In this document: piece after piece, positions 34,679 to 42,180 of the stretch
How the letters are laid out: each line of letters starts with the position of its first letter
Numbering within the stretch: the stretch's first letter is position 1
Source of the DNA: Escarpia spicata
Lineage: Eukaryota > Annelida > Polychaeta > Sabellida > Siboglinidae
Length of the DNA: 64,000 nucleotides
Direction: 5' to 3'
Assembly (NCBI GenBank): GCA_963995525.1
Contig: OZ023209.1
Span: 32,546,199 to 32,610,198, forward strand
The notes under the pieces: model-generated
Told to the model about the DNA's origin: nothing
The model's input: only the letters and a program-made list of their open reading frames with translations
Databases searched by the model: none
Translations under genes and position numbers: made by a program

Positions 34679-35056
34679 TTAATGCAATGGCTTTAGCCAA
34701 TCGAATACGAGACAGTCATTGGCCACCCGATCGGTGCCGAATAGGTTCTGGAACGTCGTCAACGGCATGCCGCGACATCGGAGGAGTAGGTAGGCGACGC
34801 AATATTGTCCGCACACGTTAGAGACGACGCTCTGCAAACGCTTGTCGTTGTACGTCCACGCATCGCCGCAGTGACGGTGCAGGAAGGCGCGGAAGTCGGC
34901 GTGCAGCGGCGGCAGACCGGACGAATCGAAGTACTCGCCGTCGACGTCTCGCCGGTCGACGTAGACGGCCACCCAGTGCTTCCCCGGCTCGCCGCCGTCG
35001 TCGGTATTGCACACGAAGTTGCAGGCGACGCAGCAGTTGGACCGTATCCATAGTAG
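34679..35056 (-). CDS. adenovirus-like cysteine protease (Polinton PRO)
   Basis: Maturation protease of the adenain type. Motifs in order: SNCCVACNFVCNTDD, catalytic His in PGKHWVAVYVD, acidic residue in GEYFDSSG, then Gln and catalytic Cys in LQSVVSNVCGQYCVAYL. About 125 codons are open, somewhat short for the family. There is no ATG: the frame begins directly after the stop of the major capsid gene (TAA at 35057-35059) and is in the same frame. Either the start is non-AUG or supplied by splicing, the N-terminus was lost, or the product is made by readthrough of TAACTA. The catalytic core is undamaged. Confidence 0.88.
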   Translation of the reverse strand, partial: LLWIRSNCCVACNFVCNTDDGGEPGKHWVAVYVDRRDVDGEYFDSSGLPPLHADFRAFLHRHCGDAWTYNDKRLQSVVSNVCGQYCVAYLLLRCRGMPLTTFQNLFGTDRVANDCLVFDWLKPLH

Positions 35057-36367
35057 TTACGACGTACAGTCGTACAGGACGTTCCGGCTCCTATCGATCT
35101 CCATCACCGTCTCGAATTCCGCGTACACGACGACGTTCATCGGTCGGGGTAGCGGCACATTGAATTGCATTTCAGCGCCCACGGTCCCCTGACGCGGGAC
35201 GTTGAAATGGTCCCCGTCGCAACAGTCGGGGGTCAGGTCGAAAGCGAAGACGGTGTAGCCGGCTTCGAAGTCCGAGCGCGATATGTCGTTCCCCTCGTCC
35301 TCGCCCGCCTTTCCGGTGGCCTCGAAGAGATTCATGTAGCTTCGGATGCACCGGTAGAGCGGGAAGTCCGGCTGCAGCGGCTTGCTCGGCACATGACGTC
35401 CGTCGACGATGAGCGTGAGGAAGTTTATGTCGTTGTGCCGCGCGTCGAACGGATTTCTAGTGTTGTCTCCGTTATAGGCGGCGTTGTCGATCATCATCAG
35501 GATTAGGCGTTTCGGAATCGCACCCATGTACAGGTTCTCGTGCGTGTGCGACAGCGTACCCGCCGTTATCGAGAACGACTTGCAGTCGACGCGGCGCATC
35601 GGGAACTTAGCCGTTCCCAAAGCCCACGCTTTGATGTGACCCAGCTGGACTTCCGGGTTCAACTTCACTTTTCGTACGTGCAGGCAAATCTGGCGTATCA
35701 CGATACGCCACCCCGGCGCGGCAGCCGGGCCCATGAGCGCGAAGGCGTCCTTCGAGCGCACCATGCGTATTTTCGTGTCGATGCCGTTCGGTAGGAGGAG
35801 GTTTAGCATAAACGCATCGACGTGCAGGCGTCCCATCATCTCCACCTCCGCGCTGGCCGCCGTCAGGTCGCGCTGCGCTACGAACCCGGTGTTGTCGTCC
35901 CCGCGCGCGTTCATGTGTCCGGCGCTGTCTGTGTACCACAACGACCCCGTGAGATGCGATCGTTTCCCGTCGCTACCGTAACTCAGCAGGGTCTCGATGT
36001 AGGCCCGGTACGCGTACGTATTGGTCGACGGCGTCACGAGCGTGCCGTTCAGCGACACGTCGATTTGACTGAACATCGATTGGAGGAAATTGTTGACCGG
36101 CGCCACGTTGGCGCCGGCCGCCAGATCGGTACCGTCCCCCTGAACCACTTTGAAGCGGACGAATACTTGAAGGCTCGCCAGATCCGTATAGTCGTTACCT
36201 GACCCCGGGATGAGGAACTCGATAGGGCCGCCGGCGTCGAGAGCCGTCAGCGGTTGGTAGAAGGTCCGCTGACTGCTCTCGATGCTCCTCTGCGTCACCG
36301 GTCCGGTGAACAGGTCCAGTTCGGCCTTCACGCCCTCGCACGCCGCGCCGCTATTCACGAACGCCAT
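35057..36367 (-). CDS. major capsid protein, double jelly-roll (Polinton)
   Basis: 436 codons from ATG at 36367, intact. It matches the animal 'F54H12.2-like' proteins that are Polinton major capsid proteins: AELDLFTGPVTQRSIE, SQIDVSLNGTLVTPSTNTY, YIETLLSYGSDGK, AKFPMRRVDCKSFSI, KPLQPDFPLYRCIRSYM, AGYTVFAFDLTPD and VVVYAEFETVMEIDR. By homology it forms pseudohexameric capsomers. Lies 2 bp from the next gene upstream and abuts the protease frame downstream. Confidence 0.93.
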   Translation of the reverse strand: MAFVNSGAACEGVKAELDLFTGPVTQRSIESSQRTFYQPLTALDAGGPIEFLIPGSGNDYTDLASLQVFVRFKVVQGDGTDLAAGANVAPVNNFLQSMFSQIDVSLNGTLVTPSTNTYAYRAYIETLLSYGSDGKRSHLTGSLWYTDSAGHMNARGDDNTGFVAQRDLTAASAEVEMMGRLHVDAFMLNLLLPNGIDTKIRMVRSKDAFALMGPAAAPGWRIVIRQICLHVRKVKLNPEVQLGHIKAWALGTAKFPMRRVDCKSFSITAGTLSHTHENLYMGAIPKRLILMMIDNAAYNGDNTRNPFDARHNDINFLTLIVDGRHVPSKPLQPDFPLYRCIRSYMNLFEATGKAGEDEGNDISRSDFEAGYTVFAFDLTPDCCDGDHFNVPRQGTVGAEMQFNVPLPRPMNVVVYAEFETVMEIDRSRNVLYDCTS

Positions 36368-36369
36368 CG

Positions 36370-36780
36370 TTACGCGTCGAATATATCGACCGGTCGACGC
36401 CCTCTCTTCCGTCTACTGACGGTCGTCGCCGTTCGCCGCGGTTTCTTTATACGCTGCTGCACTTTTTTCCTCCTCTTCGGCGCCGGCCCTTTCAATAGGC
36501 CGTCGAGAAGATCGACGCCGGCCTCCTTCGCGCGTCGTTTTACCGACGCTTTCAGATTGCCGCCGGCGACGACGTCCCGCGCCACGTGCACGCCGGTTTT
36601 GAGCGCGCGTTTTCCCAACGACACGGCGCCTCTCTTAAAAAGCGGCATGACGCTTCGAAACAGGCTCCCGAAAATATAACCCAGACCGTGTCCTCGTTGA
36701 CCCCGACCACCGACGAAGACCGGCAGTTGACCGCCGACCTGTCGAACGTAATAGGCCTCGTACGGGTTCGTCGTCGGCAT
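36370..36780 (-). CDS. small basic Polinton capsid-associated protein
   Basis: 136 codons from ATG. N-terminal YYVRQVGGQLPVFVGGRGQ, then GHGLGYIFGSLFRSVMPLFK, an amphipathic/glycine-rich segment, then a strongly basic tail (KRRKKVQQRIKKPRR). This composition is typical of the short protein next to Polinton major capsid genes, likened to adenoviral core/pVI-type proteins. Membrane or DNA contact is inferred. Intact. Confidence 0.75.
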   Translation of the reverse strand: MPTTNPYEAYYVRQVGGQLPVFVGGRGQRGHGLGYIFGSLFRSVMPLFKRGAVSLGKRALKTGVHVARDVVAGGNLKASVKRRAKEAGVDLLDGLLKGPAPKRRKKVQQRIKKPRRTATTVSRRKRGRRPVDIFDA

Positions 36781-36785
36781 CGTGG

Positions 36786-37655
36786 TTAAAACAATCTCGA
36801 TTTACAGCGTCTGATGTGAAGCGTCGCCACTAGCTTTCCCCGCTCGAATGGTATCGGTAGACCACGATCGTCTCTTATATCGTCCTCGATCGTATCGAAT
36901 TGATGCCGCAGCAGCTTCACGTATTGGACGCGGTCGAACGTTTACGAAATAACGCTACTGTTCGTACCGAAGACGGCGATGTTTCGAAGAAGGGGCGCGT
37001 ACACGTCACCGACGACGCGCGATTCCACGAGATCCGTGTACACGTACAGGGTGTCGACGCCCGCCTTCATATCTACCGTATTGTGACCTTCGTACGCGTA
37101 CGTGTACGCGGCGGGGCTGGTCTCGATAACGACACCGCCTTCCGGTTCGGGGCCCATCATCGGGGGGCTCGTGATAACGTTGTTATGGAAACCTAGCACG
37201 CTCTTCAGACGGCTTGTATCGGGTAGGGTAAAGGTGACACCCGACGACATACGCAGCGTCATTCGGTTAGAGACGCCGCTGAACTCTAGACGCACCTTGA
37301 CCTTATCGGTGCACAATTTCATTAGCTGCTCGTTGATCTGGCGCAGCAGCACGTAAACGTTGTTGTAGAAACCGTGAGTAATCGTACCCTGTCGGTATAT
37401 CCCGACACCGTCCATGGTCGTGTAAAGACCCGAGTCGCCCAGCGGGGCCGACAGGTAGAAGGTGGCGTCCTCCTCTCTCACGTTGTACCACGTGTGCGGG
37501 TACTGTAGCGTCACCAGTCTGCATTCCCATTCTCCTCCAGGCAGGTCGAAGCGTCGCGGCAGCGTCGTGATGTAGTGCGTCAACGTATTTTCGGGGTGCC
37601 GCTTCATAGACGCGTTGCTCGGTAGCGTCAGGTAAAAGTCAGACGATACCGCCAT
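36786..37655 (-). pseudogene. penton-like minor capsid protein with in-frame stop
   Basis: From ATG at 37655: SSDFYLTLPSNASM, TLPRRFDLPGGEWECRL, YPHTWYNV and YVYTDLVESRVVGDVYAPLL, the signature of the Polinton single-jelly-roll minor capsid protein. An in-frame TAA at 36942-36944 ends it after 237 codons. The same frame then continues with the conserved C-terminus (QFDTIEDDIRDDRG, PFERGKLVATLHIRR) to TAA at 36786. A single substitution (Lys to stop) is the simplest explanation. The missing end is a core strand region, so the truncated product is probably defective. Confidence 0.88.
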
Positions 37656-38034
37656 CGCCGTTTTGTCGTCGTCGACCGCCGCTCATAGACGGACTCGGGA
37701 GGAGGTAACCGAGACAGCTGCTCAACAGCGCCGTCCACAGGTTGGAGTCGCCTTGACCCCGCGTCAGATTGTATATACTAACGGCGATGACGAAATACAG
37801 GACGATGACCTGACAGATGAATACGATTTCAGCCTTTGGGCATTCGTTACCGCAGACCCGCCATGGAACGGGTTCGTGGACGGTGGAGTCGTCGGAGTTC
37901 TTGACGGCGTCGACGGAGTCCTCGTTGGTAGTCTTCGTCTGCTCGCCTGAAGAGGTATCGGCGTCGACGGAGTCCTCGTTGATAGTCTTCTTCTTCTGCT
38001 TGTTGCCGTGCCTCGTCGCCTCGTCGATCATCAT
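37639..38034 (-). CDS. Polinton single-pass membrane protein
   Basis: 131 codons from ATG at 38034. Residues 10-45 contain an internal duplication (NEDSVDA twice). A hydrophobic span IVFICQVIVLYFVIAVSIY is followed by GDSNLWTALLSSCLGYLLP, a motif that recurs in small Polinton proteins next to the penton gene. Overlaps the penton gene start by 17 bp in another frame. Function unknown; an entry or egress role would be a guess. Confidence 0.75.
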   Translation of the reverse strand: MMIDEATRHGNKQKKKTINEDSVDADTSSGEQTKTTNEDSVDAVKNSDDSTVHEPVPWRVCGNECPKAEIVFICQVIVLYFVIAVSIYNLTRGQGDSNLWTALLSSCLGYLLPSPSMSGGRRRQNGDGGIV

Positions 38035-38167
38035 TGCGCCACTGCGGTCTGCGGCTACAGCAGGGCCCCTTATACGGAAAGAACGAAGTTCCGCTGCATA
38101 AGCACGACTCGTGCAGCCGGCAGCATTCCTCGTGGCGCGTCCAACGAATCGTCATGCCGCCGCGCTA

Positions 38168-39295
38168 TTATAGGTCCACGAGCGACTCGGCGTCGATCCA
38201 GCTGTTGAAGGAGGCCGGATAACCGCTCCATTTTACGAACGCCTCCGACCCGCCGCCGCGCCGACGGCGACGCCGTAGTACCGCCTCCACGCGATACAGT
38301 TTGTCCTTCGGAACGACTACGCGTTGTAGTTCCGGTTCGTAGAAGGCGCCCTCTACCGGCGTCCCGGCGTCGTCCTTCAGGCGATAAACGGGCGGTTCGG
38401 ACGGGTGCGCCTCTACAATGGTGAAGAGCTCCTCGCTCCAGTTAGCCATGTATCCTTTTTTGAATTGACCCCTCGTCTTACTGATACACACGCGATCTCC
38501 CTCGCGCAGTTTCGGTTTTTGCCGCCGGCCACCACCGCCGCCGCCGTATAGGCGTTGCCATACGACCTCCTGATTCGTCGCGTCAACGCTCGCCGGCGTC
38601 CTACCGATGCTTCGATGGTAGGCGTTGTTGTACGAATGCACGAAATCCGGTAACGCCTCTACGTAGCGCAGCGTCTCGTGTTTCGTAAAATAACGCCACA
38701 TGCGCGTCTTCAAAGTCCGATTGAAGCGTTCCACGACGCTCGCTTTAGTCTCCTCGTTATGCGTCACGAAATGATGAACGCCGCGACTCTTTAGGAACGT
38801 TTGCAGGGGTCGGTTCAGAAACTCAGTCCCCTTATCGGTATGCAGCGCGTTCGGCGGCCGCTGCGCGCCGCTCAGCAGACGCTCGAAGGCCGCGACGAGC
38901 GACGCGCCGGACTTACTCTTCAACGGAACGCACCACGCCCGCTTCGAAAACACGTCGATGACCGTCAATAGGAATGTTATACCGTCGTTGTGTTTTTTCA
39001 GCCTAGTCAAGTCGACCAGATCGGCTTGCCACTGCTGGTTTCGACCGCCCACGATGACGCAACGTCGTTTGAAACGTCGTTTAACCGGTTTGTGTAGGAT
39101 ATAGGCGTCCTGCGCCGCTAGCCACCGCTCGACGGCCGGTCGTCGTCGGGTCGACGCCCGGTGCAACGCGTCGACGCCTCTGTAACTTCCCGCCCGTTTC
39201 GGATCGAAGTAGAGTTCGTTCAGTTCGTCGTCGTCGTCGTCAACGGTTCGTTGTCGAAGCTTTCGTTTTGGACGACGACTCCACCCGGACACCAT
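38168..39295 (-). CDS. retroviral-type integrase with chromodomain (Polinton INT)
   Basis: Start placed at ATG 39295 (MVSGWSRRPKRKLRQR), giving 375 codons. The upstream 14 codons read from a weaker start are poly-Val and overlap another ORF. Catalytic triad D92 (WQADLVDL), D154 (LHTDKGTEF) and E189 (VVERFNRTLKTRM), with the D,D(35)E spacing. The C-terminal ~43 residues (YRVEAVLRR..., EAFVKWSGYPASFNSWI) are a chromodomain, which in related integrases reads chromatin marks and steers insertion. Intact, and responsible by family knowledge for the 6-bp target duplication. Confidence 0.95.
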   Translation of the reverse strand: MVSGWSRRPKRKLRQRTVDDDDDELNELYFDPKRAGSYRGVDALHRASTRRRPAVERWLAAQDAYILHKPVKRRFKRRCVIVGGRNQQWQADLVDLTRLKKHNDGITFLLTVIDVFSKRAWCVPLKSKSGASLVAAFERLLSGAQRPPNALHTDKGTEFLNRPLQTFLKSRGVHHFVTHNEETKASVVERFNRTLKTRMWRYFTKHETLRYVEALPDFVHSYNNAYHRSIGRTPASVDATNQEVVWQRLYGGGGGGRRQKPKLREGDRVCISKTRGQFKKGYMANWSEELFTIVEAHPSEPPVYRLKDDAGTPVEGAFYEPELQRVVVPKDKLYRVEAVLRRRRRRGGGSEAFVKWSGYPASFNSWIDAESLVDL

Positions 39296-39399
39296 GATGA
39301 CGACGACGACGACCAATGAACGACGAATATTATACACATATAGAGAGCGATAACCGTGATGACGAGGCCGACGACGATGGCCGTTCGTTGTGTCGACAT
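39220..39399 (-). CDS. small hydrophobic ORF overlapping INT start
   Basis: 59 codons from ATG at 39399 (MSTQRTAIVVGLVITVIAL, then a hydrophobic run to FVVHW). One clear transmembrane helix then a Ser/Thr-rich tail. Overlaps the first 76 bp of INT in another frame and begins 3 bp after the preceding gene's stop, the tight packing seen through this block. No homologue recognised. Confidence 0.45.
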   Translation of the reverse strand: MSTQRTAIVVGLVITVIALYMCIIFVVHWSSSSSSWCPGGVVVQNESFDNEPLTTTTTN

Positions 39400-39401
39400 C
39401 G

Positions 39402-40130
39402 TCACACCGATTCCCACGTCACGACGTCCAACGCTCGTTGTCTCTTTCTAGACCCACGTCGTCTTCGTTCCGCCTTCCCCACTGAACTGACCGCCGACTC
39501 CTCCGACTCTTCTCTTTTTCGCCGCAGCTCTATGTACTCCCGATACCGCGGGTTGCCGACGAACTCCATAGGAATGTTCATACCCTTTATGCGCAACCCG
39601 AACTCTCGCCATCCTAGGGGCTGTGTCGTCTTCGTTCTCGTTCGCATGAGATCGTTCACTAGATCGACCATGTTACTCCCCGCGATCGTTTTACCGTCGT
39701 ACACGAATTCGCCGCGGTCGTTCCATCGACACAACGGATCGGCTTTCATTTTCGCGATAAGCAGACTCGCCTTCCCTTTAAGCGTTTTCGGCATGCTGGC
39801 TACGATTTCGCGCTCTACGGCCTCCGACGATGGCGCCACCACCACCGCCGCGGGCTGCGGCTGTATCTCGCCGCCGTCGGCGTTGACCATCGACACGCGT
39901 ACCGGTTGCGCCGCTCGAGCCGCCTCTATAGTGTTGTAGCGACTCAGCAGTTGATTGTACGACGCCACCTTATCGCGTTCGGATAAATCCGATCGCTCTA
40001 GAATGTCCTTCATATCGCTGTCCAAGCTACTCAGCACACGTGATCGGGGCGTGCTGCTCGACGGTTGTGGTGGAAGGAGGCGTTCCACCAATCGCGGGTC
40101 GACCAACGCCATCTTCTTTGCGTACTGCAT
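39402..40130 (-). CDS. conserved Polinton protein, unknown function
   Basis: 242 codons from ATG 40130. Starts MQYAKKMALVDPRLVERLL, then SDMKDILERSDLSERDKVAS, a Pro/Ala-rich linker, and a C-terminal region (DDGKTIAGS-like FVYDGKTIAGSNMVDLVND, YIELRRKREES) with a basic end. I recall similar proteins next to integrase in other animal Polintons, always unnamed. Intact, 3 bp from the next gene. Confidence 0.7.
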   Translation of the reverse strand: MQYAKKMALVDPRLVERLLPPQPSSSTPRSRVLSSLDSDMKDILERSDLSERDKVASYNQLLSRYNTIEAARAAQPVRVSMVNADGGEIQPQPAAVVVAPSSEAVEREIVASMPKTLKGKASLLIAKMKADPLCRWNDRGEFVYDGKTIAGSNMVDLVNDLMRTRTKTTQPLGWREFGLRIKGMNIPMEFVGNPRYREYIELRRKREESEESAVSSVGKAERRRRGSRKRQRALDVVTWESV

Positions 40131-40133
40131 CAA

Positions 40134-40544
40134 TTACCCCCCGATGACCTGTTTGAGTAGTGGCAGGAGAACGGTGCTCGCTAACGGCGCTAGCAGGGCC
40201 GTCAGAAAACCACCCGCCCCCGTTTGCAAGATGGCTCGCTTCCGCTTCACCGGAATTCGTTTGTTGACCAGGTCACGCAGGTGATCTCTGTATTTCGTCA
40301 ACACGCGTTTCTGCTTCGGCGACACCTTCACGTTCCCTCTCAGAATATTGTACGCGCAATCGCACAGACTACATATGAGACCGACCTCCGAGTGGGCGAG
40401 CACGGCTTTTCGCAGATCGATGTTCCGCTTATGTCTATCCAACAGCTGCAGGGCGAAAATATGTCTCTTCACGCGTTGCTCCGACACCGTCGGCGCCACC
40501 TTTGGTCGTCGCTTCGCCGCTACCACCGCGCGTCGTCCCGTCAT
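40134..40544 (-). CDS. conserved small basic Polinton protein
   Basis: 136 codons from ATG 40544 (MTGRRAVVAAKRRPK). The frame is open further upstream, but without a good start and overlapping the ATPase. Contains LIC.LCDCAYNILRGNVKVS and a basic helix, and ends in a hydrophobic ALLAPLASTVLLPLLKQVIGG-like tail. Similar short proteins occur beside the ATPase in other Polintons. Function unknown. Confidence 0.7.
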   Translation of the reverse strand: MTGRRAVVAAKRRPKVAPTVSEQRVKRHIFALQLLDRHKRNIDLRKAVLAHSEVGLICSLCDCAYNILRGNVKVSPKQKRVLTKYRDHLRDLVNKRIPVKRKRAILQTGAGGFLTALLAPLASTVLLPLLKQVIGG

Positions 40545-40582
40545 AACGACTAATAAGCGTACGCGGCGACGTCCCTCTCTAC

Positions 40583-41217
40583 TTATAGTTGGCCACCCTT
40601 CCGTACGTAGACGTACTGAAGGGGGTCGTCTGGAAATATACACGTACGCAGGCGCATGTACTCTTCCGTTTCCTGTTTCAGATCCACGAGGAGATAGCCG
40701 TACGCCACCGACGTCGCGTCTTTGAAAGCCTCTATCATGTAGTTGACCTTTCCCGGGTACATCTGTTTCGCTAGGTGACCTACTTGACCGGCGTCTCGGG
40801 GGTTCTTGAATAGCGCTAAATATTGGGCGTTCAGGCTGATTGTACGGTTTTCTTTCCCTTTCGGAAACATGTTCTGTCGGAGTTGTACGACCGACGTATT
40901 ACAATGATGACTTTTTTTGTAAATAGCGCCGTCACTCCGCTATCGGTCTCCTCCATGAGGTCGTCGAGTACTAAAAGCGTCCTCTTTTTACCGTCTAAAT
41001 GTGTCGTAGCCGGCACGCCGTCTACGAAGTCTATTTTCGGAGACATAGACACGTAGGCGGTCTGCCACTGCCCGTAGCACCACAGGATTTTTTCGGGCGG
41101 TGGATCGATCATAGCGTGTCGTATCAGACGGTCGACGAACGTCGTCTTGCCGCATCCCGTAGGACCGGATACTATACACGTAAACGGATGCTTCAACAGT
41201 GGTCCGCCCATTTTCAC
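40583..41217 (-). pseudogene. DNA-packaging ATPase (FtsK/HerA type), frameshifted
   Basis: N-terminal frame from ATG 41217: Walker A VSGPTGCGKTTFVDR and Walker B RTLLVLDDLMEE. At an A7 run near 40916-40922 the frame must shift by one to continue into the conserved remainder (QNMFPKGKENRTISLNAQY, LFKNPRDAGQVGHLAKQMYP, GYLLVDLKQETEE), which ends at 40583. The shift sits in a homopolymer, so mutation, assembly error and slippage are all possible. About 211 codons in total, normal for the Polinton ATPase. Confidence 0.9.
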
Positions 41218-41239
41218 GACTGATACAGGCTAACGCTTT

Positions 41240-41644
41240 TTACGCCGCAACGTCCCCGATCCCGGTACCCCAGAAACCCTCCCTACTCGGGACCCATTCC
41301 ACCAATTCGGCGTCGCCGGTGGCCAATAGTTCGGCCTTCAACTTGGCCGACCCGTCAAACTTACTCATCAACAGCCCCTTCATACACGCGACCATAACGG
41401 CGTTCCATTCGGTTCCCGTTCTCTTTTTTCGAATTCCGTAACTGAGTCGTTTCGCTAAATAGGGCGATCGCGCCCTTTTGATACACGCGGCGCATTCGAG
41501 GTCTTCGTTGAATATCGCTTTCCTATACTGATAGGCTTGCTCGACGGATCGGAAGCCCCGACCGTACACCGTCGTCATTCGGCACGCGTACATATTCGAC
41601 AAGAACGTGCGCGATCCGCCAAACTTTATAGGATCCGACAACAT
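41240..41644 (-). CDS. NADAR/YbiA-like (DUF1768) enzyme
   Basis: 134 codons from ATG 41644 (MLSDPIKFGGSRTF). The frame is open to 41860 but upstream it is a CCG repeat reading poly-Arg. Family motifs in order: FLSN (14-17), SVEQAYQYRKA (33-43), W80...ACMKGLLMSKF (87-96), LLATGDAELVEW (107-118) and FWGTG (124-128). NADAR proteins act on ADP-ribose and riboflavin-precursor N-glycosidic bonds, and some reverse ADP-ribosylation of guanine in DNA. In a mobile element this suggests counter-defence or NAD+/ADP-ribose metabolism, which is inference. Intact, 22 bp before the ATPase in the same block and first from the right end. Confidence 0.8.
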   Translation of the reverse strand: MLSDPIKFGGSRTFLSNMYACRMTTVYGRGFRSVEQAYQYRKAIFNEDLECAACIKRARSPYLAKRLSYGIRKKRTGTEWNAVMVACMKGLLMSKFDGSAKLKAELLATGDAELVEWVPSREGFWGTGIGDVAA

Positions 41645-41689
41645 GACTACCGATAACCCGCTACCGGCACCGCTTATATAGAACCACCG

Positions 41690-41720
41690 CCGCCGCCGCC
41701 GCCGCCGCCGCGCGCACTTG
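41690..41720. repeat. (CCG)n run
   Basis: About eight CCG triplets upstream of the NADAR start; reads as poly-Arg on the - strand. Confidence 0.9.
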
Positions 41721-41908
41721 GGGCCTCTAAAAAGAGGGCCGACGTACGGATTCGGACCCGAAATCTTGCGATCCCTAGTCGAACGCTCTCCCAGGAGAGC
41801 TAATCCGGCGCCGGCGTTTATGAGTGGTTTTATCGCGGTTATATACGCATTACGCAGCATACCGCTATGAGGTTGATCGCTAGGGGACGCTGCTTACGTA
41901 ACTAGGGA

Positions 41909-42180
41909 CGCCATATAAATGCTTACGGTAGGTCCTACGTTGATCGCTAGGGCTAAATTAATCACTGGGATAATCGCTAGGTGGCGCCTCAAGGGGAAGG
42001 TAATCAATCAAAAGTGACAGGTCATCAATCACGTTTTTTATAAGTATGTTCCCGAAAACGTCAAAACCCTTTGATCTTTTTTTTATAAGTATGTTCCCGA
42101 AAAAGATAAGGACGTTTTTTATGCATAGAGCGAGGCCTAAAAGTGGGCGGGGCGAGCCGTTGCCCCGTCTATATACTACT
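41909..42180 (-). repeat. Polinton right terminal inverted repeat
   Basis: Complement of 25919-26190 with a few substitutions and one-base indels in T and C runs. Ends ...TATATACTACT at 42180, followed by the duplicated aatgta. Confidence 0.92.

Larger units (their letters stand above)
25919..42180. mobile_element. Polinton/Maverick element, 16,262 bp
   Basis: Bounded by inverted ends AGTAGTATATAGACGGGG and flanked by a perfect 6-bp duplication aatgta (25913-25918 and 42181-42186), the target-site size typical of Polintons. It carries the hallmark set: protein-primed DNA polymerase B, retroviral-type integrase, adenovirus-like protease, packaging ATPase, double-jelly-roll major capsid protein and a penton-like protein. 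Gene order is one spliced leftward gene, a rightward block ending in polymerase, then a leftward block from NADAR to protease. It is GC-rich relative to the host. Several genes carry stops or frameshifts, so this copy is probably not autonomous. Confidence 0.97.

Noticed and set aside
41645..41860. N-terminal extension of the NADAR frame
   Set aside because: Reads through a CCG repeat as poly-Arg and lacks the family pattern; the ATG at 41644 gives a normal domain start.
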